The notes under the pieces were generated by a model that made no database searches, was not told the DNA's origin, and saw only the letters and a program-made list of their open reading frames with translations. 31,820 nucleotides of DNA. It comes from Methanobacteriota archaeon. Its GTDB lineage: Archaea; Halobacteriota; Bog-38; Methanoflorentales; Methanoflorentaceae. The stretch is taken from the NCBI GenBank assembly GCA_003170935.1, contig PMYA01000132.1, forward strand, positions 1-31,820, given 5' to 3'. This document shows, piece after piece, positions 16,263-24,147 of the stretch (its first letter is position 1; every line of letters starts with the position of its first letter). The translations under genes were made by a program, and so were the position numbers.

Positions 16263-17549
16263 CTATCCGATGTGTGACTCTACGTGTTCTACGAGCGTCG
16301 CAAGCTCTGTGAAAACGAGGCATCTTTCTCGTAAGTCTCCATATAATCGTTGTGCAACGCCTGGCGTAAAATCGCGAGACTCTATAGGCGTCTCTTCCAA
16401 TATTACGAGTTTATCTCCTGCAAGAGCTGCAGCTTCGAGGTTCTTTAAGTTCGCCGGCCCGAAGCAGATATTCGGCAGCACAACGATGCATGCCTCCTGA
16501 ATGAGTTGCACGTTACGGCTGTCCACCTCACTCGAAATTGGTGAGAACGGTGCTTCGACGGCGCACTCAATGCCATAGTACTCCGCTACATCATAATCTG
16601 AGTCAAGTGTGTTGACCACGCCGGCAGAGACGCTTAAGCCCTTTTGGACAAGCGCGTGGATGATGGGCGCCCCTTTGCCCCCACCGGGAATGACATGCAC
16701 CGTTTCAGAGCTGCGCTCTCCAGGTGTGTGATGAGGGAGAAGTGTTATCGAAAAAGCGTTTGTAATCGGGTGTTTTCTGACGAGCGCCGAGACGCCAAAC
16801 GCTTCTGCGATGTGCTCTTGAGTTAACACCTCTTCGACGGCGCCGTCAGCGATGATCTCTCCACGATTTAACAGCAGCAGTCGATCACAGTACTGAGCTG
16901 CGAGATTGAGATCATGAATAGCAGCGATAACCGCAATGCCAGAAGCTGCGAGGCGCCTTACAAGGTCAAAGATCTCAATTTTGATCCCAATGTCGAGCTG
17001 AGAAGTTGCCTCGTCAAGAAGGAGTATCTTTGGTTCTTGGGCCAAAGCCCGGGCAATAATGACGCGCTGCCGCTCCCCACCTGAGAGCTCGGCAATCTTG
17101 CGATCAGCAAACTGAGCGACATCGGTCATCTCTAAGGCCTTTCGTGTCACGTCATAATCATTCGTCGATTCGGTTCCGAGGAATTTGATGTGGGGGCTCC
17201 TGCCCATAAGCACGACCTCCTCGACGGTAAAATCGAAAAAAAACGTGTCAGTACTCTGGGGCACGACCGCCATCTGTTGCGCGAGTCGTTTCGGCTTTAT
17301 TTGATAAACGTCAACACCATCGAGCGTTATGATGCCGACTTGTGGCTTCAGTACCCCGCTGATTGCTTTAATGAGCGTCGTCTTTCCAGACCCGTTAGGG
17401 CCGACGAGACCAATCACCTCGCCGGGCCTGACCGTCAGTTGTGCGTTATTGAGCGCATGCGTCTCAACGTAATAGCAGTCCACGCCATCAACCCGTACAC
17501 GTCCAGGTCCTCCTATTTCGGAGCCACCTTCTTTTTCGAGTATACCCAT
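16263..17549 (-). CDS. btuD: Corrinoid/cobalamin ABC transporter ATP-binding protein with C-terminal extension
   Basis: ATPase of the uptake transporter formed with the BtuC- and BtuF-like proteins. Walker A is GPNGSGKTT (residues 50-58), the signature is LSGGERQ (155-161), and Walker B is ILLLDE (175-180). After the ATPase, from about residue 275, there is an extra domain of some 150 residues starting VHVIPGGGKGAPIIHALVQK; such tails occur on archaeal iron-complex/B12-type ATPases and their function is unknown to me. I start it at ATG 17549 (GAGG about nine bases upstream); an ATG at 17585, adjacent to the btuC stop, is also possible but its GGAGG is 15 bases away. Family membership includes siderophore and haem importers; neighbouring cbiZ points to corrinoids. 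Confidence 0.88.
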   Translation of the reverse strand: MGILEKEGGSEIGGPGRVRVDGVDCYYVETHALNNAQLTVRPGEVIGLVGPNGSGKTTLIKAISGVLKPQVGIITLDGVDVYQIKPKRLAQQMAVVPQSTDTFFFDFTVEEVVLMGRSPHIKFLGTESTNDYDVTRKALEMTDVAQFADRKIAELSGGERQRVIIARALAQEPKILLLDEATSQLDIGIKIEIFDLVRRLAASGIAVIAAIHDLNLAAQYCDRLLLLNRGEIIADGAVEEVLTQEHIAEAFGVSALVRKHPITNAFSITLLPHHTPGERSSETVHVIPGGGKGAPIIHALVQKGLSVSAGVVNTLDSDYDVAEYYGIECAVEAPFSPISSEVDSRNVQLIQEACIVVLPNICFGPANLKNLEAAALAGDKLVILEETPIESRDFTPGVAQRLYGDLRERCLVFTELATLVEHVESHIG

Positions 17550-17585
17550 TAACCGTTTCCTCGTCCGTTGTATGTGCGGCAGCAT

Positions 17586-18590
17586 TTAAAAGATGTTTTT
17601 CCTCCTGCTCCAGACCAGATACATAAAAAACGGGGCGCCAAGTAACGCAGTGATAATCCCGACGGGCATCTCAGAACCCGGTATGGCGGACCGTGCGATA
17701 ATGTCAGCCCATATGAGTAAAATACCGCCGAAGAGCGCGGAAGCAGGAATGAGCGCTTTATGATCCGGACCCGTAAACGTCCGAACCACGTGGGGCACGA
17801 TGAGCCCGACAAACCCGATGATGCCGCAGAAGGCAACGGCAACCCCTACCACGAACGACACGGTTACCAAGAGGATTTTCTTGAGGTTCTCGACTGCCAC
17901 GCCTAGGTGCTGCGCTGATTCTTCCCCCGACAGCATCAGGTTCAAGTCACGCGCGTATGCGTAGATGACGATCGTCCCGATGAGAATCACGGGGAACGTT
18001 ATCTCCACGTACTCCCATCTGCTCGCCCACAGCCCTCCCATGAGCCAAAAAACGAGTTGGTGCAGATTCTCCCCTGCGACGAACATGAGGTACGAGATTA
18101 ACGCTGAAAAGAGGGTTGAGAGCGCAATGCCCGAAAGCAGCAGCAGCGAGACTGAGCTTCTCGGGCCGATCATGGACAGCGCGTAAACTGTAAAGGTGGC
18201 GATTACGGCGCCGGCGAATGCCGCAGGCGGGACGAAGATCGCACTAACCAGCCCAAGTGAGATGACGAGGGCCGCCCCAAACCCCGCACCGCTTGACGCC
18301 CCAAGCACGTAAGGGTCCGCCAACGGATTCTTAAAAAGGGCCTGCATTGCGACGCCTGCGACGGCAAGACCCGCCCCCACAAGGAGCGCCATGAATGTTC
18401 GGGGGAGGCGTATCTGATACACAATAATCGCCTCAGCCTCAGACCACGTGCGATTTGTAGGCACGACCAAGTTTGTAAGAATTGCTGCTATCTTTTGTGG
18501 AGGGATCCATACCGGACCGACAGCCACACCTATAACAACAGACGCGAATAGTATGCCTGCAAGCACTAAGAGCGTCGCGTTTCGTTTCAA
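17586..18590 (-). CDS. btuC: Corrinoid/cobalamin ABC transporter permease (FecCD family)
   Basis: Membrane subunit of the importer. The 334 residues contain many hydrophobic segments, as expected for the ten-helix BtuC/FecD fold. RLPRTFMALLVGAGLAVAG and the following MQALFKNPLADPYVLGASSG are the family's best conserved block. The L-loop ATPase-coupling region is GIIGFVGLIVPHVVR, and IPGSEMPVGIITALLGAPFF closes the protein. It follows btuF by 47 bases and is followed directly by btuD. Sequence alone does not separate B12 from iron-siderophore transport. Confidence 0.9.
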   Translation of the reverse strand: MKRNATLLVLAGILFASVVIGVAVGPVWIPPQKIAAILTNLVVPTNRTWSEAEAIIVYQIRLPRTFMALLVGAGLAVAGVAMQALFKNPLADPYVLGASSGAGFGAALVISLGLVSAIFVPPAAFAGAVIATFTVYALSMIGPRSSVSLLLLSGIALSTLFSALISYLMFVAGENLHQLVFWLMGGLWASRWEYVEITFPVILIGTIVIYAYARDLNLMLSGEESAQHLGVAVENLKKILLVTVSFVVGVAVAFCGIIGFVGLIVPHVVRTFTGPDHKALIPASALFGGILLIWADIIARSAIPGSEMPVGIITALLGAPFFMYLVWSRRKNIF

Positions 18591-18637
18591 GCTAATACAG
18601 TCCGCTTCTTAACGCCGGACTTCGTGCACTTGCATCA

Positions 18638-19558
18638 CTACGATGCTTGGGTTATGATTTCGATTATCTGTTCCATAGCATCGAAGGCGCGCGGCCCGGG
18701 CCGGGATATTACGTCGCTGTCCAAGATGAAAACTTTGCCGTTCTTGATGGCATCGACTGTGGCAAGGGCTGGGTCTGACTTGATCTGTTCAATTACTGTA
18801 GAATTCATCGCACTGTTCGCGATAATTACCGAAGGGTTGAGGGCCACAACCGACTCTTTGCTCATCGTACCATACCCGTTCACATTAGCCAAATTCGCGA
18901 CATTTATGCTCCCGGTACGTGCGATGATATCCCCTTCAAAGGTGTCCGCGCCTGCCGACATTATTGGGTCGTTCCACACAAGATAAAGCACACGCGTTTG
19001 AGACGCGTTGCTTGTCGCGTTGCTTTTATTCAGCCTTTGCGTCAAGTTCGCTACAAGTGCGCTGCTGTTTCCGGTACTAGCGGTCACGTTGCCGATCAAT
19101 GAGAGGTCGTTCAGTATGCCGGTTAGGCTGTGTGGGTTGAGGACGACCGTCGGTATCCCATAACCACTAAGCGTCGACAGCACAGTATCGTTGTTCAGGG
19201 AACTTGCAAAGACGATATCAGGCTTGAGGGAAACGATTTTCTCAATGTTAGGCGTGCTGAATCCGCCTACTTTCGTGATATTGACAGCCGCTGGTGGATA
19301 GTTGTCATACGTGGTGTCGCCAACAATCTTGTCGCCCAGTCCGAGGGCGAACAAGTCTTCTGTAATAGAAGGAGCGAGTGACACAATGCGATTAGGTGTT
19401 TGAGCGATGGTGACTGTTCTTCCGGCATCATCGGTAACCGTGATGCCGTCCGATTGAGTTGTTTGGTTTGAAGACAGCTGTGTGCACCCCGCCCCCAACG
19501 TAGCGAGGAGTACAGCGCAGATCACGAAGCACGTTACTTTTTTTTGTGTTACGTTCAT
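18638..19558 (-). CDS. btuF: Corrinoid/cobalamin ABC transporter substrate-binding lipoprotein
   Basis: Captures the ligand outside the membrane and hands it to BtuC. The N-terminus is a signal peptide (MNVTQKK, a hydrophobic core, then a possible lipobox LGAGC) followed by a Ser/Thr/Gln/Asn-rich linker, as in archaeal lipoproteins. The binding domain starts with the type III binding-protein motif RIVSLAPSITEDLFALG and contains NIEKIVSLKPDIVFAS. I start it at ATG 19558, about nine bases after a GGAG; the frame extends 14 codons upstream without support. It is the first gene of btuF-btuC-btuD-cbiZ and has its own TATA box. Confidence 0.9.
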   Translation of the reverse strand: MNVTQKKVTCFVICAVLLATLGAGCTQLSSNQTTQSDGITVTDDAGRTVTIAQTPNRIVSLAPSITEDLFALGLGDKIVGDTTYDNYPPAAVNITKVGGFSTPNIEKIVSLKPDIVFASSLNNDTVLSTLSGYGIPTVVLNPHSLTGILNDLSLIGNVTASTGNSSALVANLTQRLNKSNATSNASQTRVLYLVWNDPIMSAGADTFEGDIIARTGSINVANLANVNGYGTMSKESVVALNPSVIIANSAMNSTVIEQIKSDPALATVDAIKNGKVFILDSDVISRPGPRAFDAMEQIIEIITQAS

Positions 19559-19605
19559 TTTTAATACTCCAAACAATGCTCCAAAATCGATGGAGCCCAC
19601 CTTAT

Positions 19606-19617
19606 GATTTTATAATC
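19606..19617 (-). promoter_or_regulatory. TATA box of the btuF operon
   Basis: On the minus strand the sequence reads GATTATAAAATC. Its centre is about 53 bases before the btuF ATG, so with the usual archaeal spacing transcription would start near 19584 and leave a leader of about 25 bases containing the GGAG site. Confidence 0.6.
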
Positions 19618-19844
19618 TGCCACGGTTTCACAGACGGCCAGAGCCGTTTATAGATAGAGGGCTACACTCGGCCGGTGCGACAGGAGATGGCGGCGCTACA
19701 TCGTGCGAGCAATTGGAGGAGATTATGGATCCGCTCGCAGCTTGATAATGTCAAAGACATCACCCACAAAAACGATTGCAGCCGCCCGCCATTCCCGTGC
19801 GGAAGCCAGTCCTATCCAACGCTTTAGAGCACCTTATCTTATAT

Positions 19845-19884
19845 CAATTTATCTTGAGAATCCTCAATTTTACTTGATAAATTG
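19845..19884. repeat. Nested palindrome in an AT-rich island
   Basis: CAATTTATC (19845-19853) and GATAAATTG (19876-19884) are perfect 9-bp inverted arms. Inside them TTGAG and CTCAA (19854-19867) form a second hairpin with a four-base loop. The element sits in an AT-rich island within the divergent btuF/polA gap, about 300 bases before polA. It may be an operator or a structured RNA element. The remainder of the 19601-20182 gap holds no gene I can support, although GGAGGAGATT before an ATG at 19725 starts a five-codon frame. Confidence 0.6.
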
Positions 19885-20182
19885 GCAAGCAGGCGCCAAA
19901 AGTGAGGCGTACTCGTGAAGCGTTGTCAAAGTGTGTTGTCTCGTTTGCAGTTTCATGGTCCAAAGAGTCTAACACCGTTCTGAAATGACGGAACATTGGC
20001 GATTAATACTTTCATCCTTCTTTCGGACAATACATACAGCTTTAAAGAAAGAGACAAAACACCCCTAACTTTATCGTACAGTTGGGTGGATTTCCTTCGA
20101 AGCTACGTGCTTTAACAGGGCAGTACGCGCTTTGGGGGGCTGGAGGCGTTATTACACACGTATTAATCGAGCAGGTGCAGGG

Positions 20183-21937
20183 ATGACCCATCGAAGCGTT
20201 TCGCCGCCGTACGAGTATGTCACCACTGAAGGGCACCTTGCCGCCATCCTTGAGCGTATCGCGCCTTCGTCGGTTATGGCTATAGCGCTCGGAACCACGG
20301 GCCCTGACACCTTTGTTGACCGCATACGGGCCCTCCAATTGGCAGTACCCGATCACCCCCCGGTAGTTATTGATTGTGCCCAGGTGCCTCAAGGGGGATT
20401 GGCGAAGCTGCAGGAGCTCTTTGAGCTCCCGGTCGTCAAGGTAGTGCATAACGGAAAGCTCGCCCTCAAGTTCCTCTGTCAGGCCGGATTCGACCTATCC
20501 AGTCTATATTTTGATACGATGCTTGCCTCGCAACTGCTTAGTGGTGGGTTGATGGATGTACGACACGATCTGAAAACCGTGGCAAAGGCATATCTTGACG
20601 AGTACTTGCCGGAAACGTGCGGCATTATTCGGGCCGCCTCCCTTACCGATAAGCAGCTTCGAAGTGCCGGACAAACGGTCAGCGCGGTCTTGAGCCTCCA
20701 TGCGGCGTTATCCGAGCGCATCGCGAGCGCCGGCCTCACCGACTGCATGCGTTTAGAGTGCAACTGCCTCCCTGCGGTTGCGGCAATGGAGTGCAACGGC
20801 ATGCTCATGGATATGGGGCAATGGCGAACGTTGCAGGACACATATAACGAGTTAGAGGAGAGTCTCGCGCATGAGGTGCGCCGGGAGCTGACGACGTCGG
20901 GGCAGCGTACCCTCGGTGACGTTGCCGCCATCAATCTCGGTAGCCCCCATCAGGTGAAACATGCCCTCAGAAGCGCCGGGGTTCCAGTTCGCAACGTCCG
21001 CGAGGACGAGTTGATCAAGTATGAGGAGGACCATCCCGCAATCCCTTATTATATTCGCTACAAGCACGTCTTAAAGCTCAAAAACGGCTTTTTGGATGCA
21101 CTTCCCCGGCACGTCAATCCGTTGACGGGGAGGGTACACCCTACCTTTCTTCAGGTCGGCACGGTAAACGGGAGATTCGCATGCCGCGACCCTAACCTGC
21201 AGCAAATTCCGATAGACGGGGCGGTGAGGGGGTGTTTCGTTGCGGCACGCGACCATCGTCTTGTAATCGCCGACTACGCCCAATTTGAGCTGCGTGTCAT
21301 AGCGGACATCAGCGGCGACGAGACCATGACGCGGGCGTTCCAACGAGGGGAGGACTTACACAAGCTGACCGCATCGCTCGTGCTCGATACGCCCCTTGAC
21401 CAGGTGACGAAGGACGAGCGCCTTATCGCAAAGGTGCTGAACATCGGTCTTATCTACGGAATGGGCGCACGGAGCTTACGGCGATACGCGAATTACATCT
21501 ACGGTGTCCACTTCACCCTCGAAGATGCGTATGAATTTCGTAGGCGTTTCTTTGATGCGTACTCAGGCGTGCGGGCGTTCCACCGGCGTATGGGCACCAC
21601 GCCACTGGTATCTGTCCGGACCCTTAGTGGGAGAATACGTAGGTGGGCAGACGGCCAAGATCCAAAGCTGACTGAACTGCTGAACACCAGGGTACAAGGG
21701 ACTGCCGCGGATATTATGAAACAGGCCGTAACCTCCCTCCACGAAGCGCTTAGTGCGAGAGCTAAAATCGTCTGCTGTGTGCACGACGAGTTGCTGGTCG
21801 AAGCGCCACAGGCACGCGCTGCCGAGGTCGCTGAGACCGTCGCCTACCAAATGCGAGCGGCGGGGAATGAGTTTTTGCGAAATGTCCCCCTTGACGTTGA
21901 CGTGGCGATTGCCCGGAGCTGGGCAGGGAAGGCGTAA
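20183..21937 (+). CDS. polA: Family A DNA polymerase with degenerate 3'-5' exonuclease domain
   Basis: DNA-dependent DNA polymerase of the Pol I family, unusual in archaea. No 5'-nuclease domain is present. Residues 1-185 align with the 3'-5' exonuclease fold but its catalytic acids are gone: the DxE of motif I is AxG (A35, G37 in AIALGTTG), motif II HNxKxD is HNGKLA (A94), and the motif III YxxxD is lost. The polymerase domain looks functional: RDPNLQQIP (335-343), motif A DYAQFELR (D364), motif B RLIAKVLNIGLIYG with K417 and Y425, motif C VHDE (D535). Motif B has isoleucine where Pol I has phenylalanine 762. ATG 20183 follows AGGTG; an upstream TTG at 20132 is less likely. GC content seems higher than in neighbouring genes. 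The repair genes that follow suggest gap filling. Confidence 0.93.
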   Translation: MTHRSVSPPYEYVTTEGHLAAILERIAPSSVMAIALGTTGPDTFVDRIRALQLAVPDHPPVVIDCAQVPQGGLAKLQELFELPVVKVVHNGKLALKFLCQAGFDLSSLYFDTMLASQLLSGGLMDVRHDLKTVAKAYLDEYLPETCGIIRAASLTDKQLRSAGQTVSAVLSLHAALSERIASAGLTDCMRLECNCLPAVAAMECNGMLMDMGQWRTLQDTYNELEESLAHEVRRELTTSGQRTLGDVAAINLGSPHQVKHALRSAGVPVRNVREDELIKYEEDHPAIPYYIRYKHVLKLKNGFLDALPRHVNPLTGRVHPTFLQVGTVNGRFACRDPNLQQIPIDGAVRGCFVAARDHRLVIADYAQFELRVIADISGDETMTRAFQRGEDLHKLTASLVLDTPLDQVTKDERLIAKVLNIGLIYGMGARSLRRYANYIYGVHFTLEDAYEFRRRFFDAYSGVRAFHRRMGTTPLVSVRTLSGRIRRWADGQDPKLTELLNTRVQGTAADIMKQAVTSLHEALSARAKIVCCVHDELLVEAPQARAAEVAETVAYQMRAAGNEFLRNVPLDVDVAIARSWAGKA

Positions 21938-22021
21938 CGGGGGCTCCTTCGCACTATTACCGCGCTAACTCTCTGGCGCGTGGGCAACTACCGTCGGAAT
22001 AAGGTGCCCTTTCTATCAAAA

Positions 22022-22177
22022 TCACACTCTTCGGACTTTTTTGAGCTCAACTGGTTTAAACCGTGCACAACCCTCGGGACGATAAGACTCGTGGCTGGCA
22101 AACCGCCGCGTCGGCTCCATTTTTTCAGGCACCGGGCAAAGCTCATAGAAGTGCTTACATGAAAGACACAGCAACAT
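22022..22177 (-). CDS. Small Cys-rich protein (51 residues)
   Basis: A short minus-strand frame from ATG 22177 to TGA 22022 in the gap after polA. It begins MLLCLSCKHFYELCPVPEKM and ends in a Cys-Ala-Arg-Phe block, with cysteines spaced C-x2-C-x6-C and one more about 22 residues later. This resembles small metal-binding proteins of archaea, with charged residues between the cysteines and no membrane segment. No named family is recognised. The ribosome binding site is weak (GAGTAGATC before the ATG). It reads away from the flavodoxin pseudogene and towards polA. Codon quality and the Cys pattern make it a probable gene. The rest of 21938-22326 shows nothing further. Confidence 0.55.
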   Translation of the reverse strand: MLLCLSCKHFYELCPVPEKMEPTRRFASHESYRPEGCARFKPVELKKVRRV

Positions 22178-22326
22178 CGCGATCTACTCGGTTTTGCGTG
22201 CAGTTGGGTCTTTCGTAAGCAAGCGGTGAAACTGACAGGGCTGTGCGACTTCGGAGCGACGTGTTCACTCTTGTCAACATCAAAGCTCCTCGCAAATGTT
22301 ATCTCCGGTGGAGGAGGACAGAGGCT

Positions 22327-22582
22327 ATGAAAACGATCGTTGTCTGTGTTTCTGTTCACTATGGCAATACAAAACAAATCGCGGATCCAACCCTTGGTAA
22401 GAAAAGGGCTTCAAGTTGTTGCAGAGTATTCCAGTAAAGCATTGGACGCGCCAGGTGTATGCGACTACATCGGCGGCATAAACAATAATCGGCCAAACGA
22501 CAATGACTTGCACGGCGCGCCGGAGTTTGCTCGTCCGCTCCTCGAGCACCCTCACGAGAAACGGACTGAATCGCCGGCCTGA
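22327..22582 (+). pseudogene. Flavodoxin pseudogene (internal deletion and frameshift)
   Basis: The start is good: GGAGGAGGACAGAGGCT precedes ATG 22327, and the first 20 residues, with VVCVSVHYGNTKQIAD, are the FMN phosphate-binding loop of a flavodoxin. After about 22390 the frame changes. The next frame gives RKGLQVVAEYSSKALD and YIGGINNNRPNDNDLHGA, which match the C-terminal GFxVVGEFSCKGxD...GGINKGRPNxxDL block of flavodoxin-like proteins. The middle of the domain, roughly 80 residues, is missing. The gene is dead but decay looks recent. It lies 17 bases before the methyltransferase and may have once belonged to that operon. Confidence 0.8.
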
Positions 22583-22599
22583 TTTAAAGGAGTACTCAG

Positions 22600-23358
22600 A
22601 TGAAGCAATGGTACGAAGAACTATTCGAAAACTCAGCGAAGTCATATGACCAACAGCCGTTTGTCAAGGGCACACACGGCGAAGTTGACTTCATAGAAGA
22701 AGGGCTCGGATTTAATAGAAGCGCCACCATCTTGGACATAGGGTGTGGAACTGGTCGACACGCCATTGAACTTGCAAAAAGAGGGTACACCGTAACCGCC
22801 GTTGATTTGTCCGCGTCGCAGTTGGACCTTGCGCGCGAGAAAGCCGTAGCAGCAAACGTGACTGTTCAGTTTGTGGAAGCCGACGCTTGCCATCTTAACT
22901 ATAGCGGTCAATTTGACGCTGTGATTATAGTTTGTGAGGGTGCGTTTCCTTTAATGGAAACGGACGAGATGAATTTTGAGATATTAAAGAACGCATTCCG
23001 TGCACTCAGACAAGGCGGCGTGTTTATCCTTACCACGCTGAATGGGTTATTTCCTTTATTCCATTCTGTCAGGGACTACATTAACGAGCATCAAGATCAC
23101 GACAGCATCAAGGCGAGTACGTTCGATCTTTTGACGTTTCGAGACTATTTAGAATATAAACTCGTTGACGACGACGGAAACAAGCGCCCAATCAAATGCA
23201 ACCAGCGCTACTACGTTCCGTCTGAAATTATGTGGCTGCTAAAAATGGTCGGGTTCTCAGCCATCGACATATATGCGGCTGAACTCGGAAATTGGAGCCG
23301 CGACAAAAAACTGACCACAGAAGATTTGGAAATGTTAATGGTTACAAGAAATGAGTAA
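22600..23358 (+). CDS. Class I SAM-dependent methyltransferase (NHEJ operon)
   Basis: A 252-residue soluble enzyme. Motif I is TILDIGCGTGRHAIELAKRG, then TAVDLSASQLDLAREKA, with the acidic adenine contact VQFVEADACHL; FDAVIIVCEGAFPLM is the region after motif II. The N-terminal QWYEELFENSAKSYD is typical of small-molecule methyltransferases. AAAGGAG lies nine bases before ATG 22600. Only 24 bases separate its stop from the Ku ATG, so it probably shares the repair operon's transcript. Whether it acts on DNA, protein or a metabolite cannot be told; no target-recognition domain is visible. Confidence 0.85.
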   Translation: MKQWYEELFENSAKSYDQQPFVKGTHGEVDFIEEGLGFNRSATILDIGCGTGRHAIELAKRGYTVTAVDLSASQLDLAREKAVAANVTVQFVEADACHLNYSGQFDAVIIVCEGAFPLMETDEMNFEILKNAFRALRQGGVFILTTLNGLFPLFHSVRDYINEHQDHDSIKASTFDLLTFRDYLEYKLVDDDGNKRPIKCNQRYYVPSEIMWLLKMVGFSAIDIYAAELGNWSRDKKLTTEDLEMLMVTRNE

Positions 23359-23382
23359 GAGGATCGCAAAGGGTGCGTGAAA

Positions 23383-24147
23383 ATGAAATCATTGTGGAAA
23401 GGATCAATTGCGTTTGGACTTGTGAACATTCCCATAAAACTTTACTCAGCGATCGAACAAAAGCCACTTAAAACGCGGCTCTTGCACAAAGATAAGCTCT
23501 CACCGATACGATATAAGAAATGGTGCGACGCGTGCACCGAAGAGGTACCATCAGATGAGATTGTACGAGGTATCGAGGTTGCCCCTGACCAATATGTCGT
23601 CATCAGCGAAGACGAGCTCCGATCCATCAGACCGGAAAAATCAACACGGATAGAGATCGTCGAGTTTATCGACTCCCATCAAATCGACCCCATCTTTTTC
23701 AACGCCCATTACTACGCTGGTCCGGAAAGGCCGAAGGACAAGACATATTTCCTGTTTAGAGACGTGCTTCGCCAGACTGCCAAGACCGCCATTGGCAAGT
23801 TTGTCTTGCGGGACAAAGAGCATGTGTGCGCGATCGAAGCATATCGAGAGGCGTTACTTTTAACGACGCTGAACTACGAATACGAAATTAGGGACATCAC
23901 GCGAGTCGACGGTCTTGCGGAAGAGCCGCCAATTTCGCAAGCGGAAATGGATCTGGCGAGACAACTGCTCAATCAGATCACCGTCGATGAGTTTGACATC
24001 ACGCAGTTTCACGACACGTTTGAGGACGAGCTCCGGCAACTCGTTGCGAAAAAAGCTAGGGGTGAAACAATTAGCGTCCAAAAGGTCGAATACCACGCGA
24101 CTCCCGAAGAGAACCTCATCGAAGCGTTAAAGGCAAGCCTCAAATGA
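23383..24147 (+). CDS. ku: Ku DNA end-binding protein
   Basis: Homodimeric ring that binds double-strand DNA ends and recruits LigD in non-homologous end joining. The 254 residues start MKSLWKGSIAFGLVNIPIKL, the hallmark of bacterial-type Ku, followed by KWCDACTEEVPSDEIVRGIE and YYAGPERPKDKTYFLFRDVL. The Ku core beta-barrel ends in the LARQLLNQI helix, and the short C-terminal tail (about 40 residues) lacks the lysine-rich extension of some bacteria. I take ATG at 23383; GTG at 23377 is in frame but leaves no room for a ribosome binding site. The stop overlaps the ligase gene start by four bases. Confidence 0.97.
   Translation: MKSLWKGSIAFGLVNIPIKLYSAIEQKPLKTRLLHKDKLSPIRYKKWCDACTEEVPSDEIVRGIEVAPDQYVVISEDELRSIRPEKSTRIEIVEFIDSHQIDPIFFNAHYYAGPERPKDKTYFLFRDVLRQTAKTAIGKFVLRDKEHVCAIEAYREALLLTTLNYEYEIRDITRVDGLAEEPPISQAEMDLARQLLNQITVDEFDITQFHDTFEDELRQLVAKKARGETISVQKVEYHATPEENLIEALKASLK

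Noticed and set aside
21988..22377. 129-codon minus-strand ORF after polA
   Set aside because: It overlaps the flavodoxin pseudogene and a better small Cys-rich frame; its translation lacks family character.
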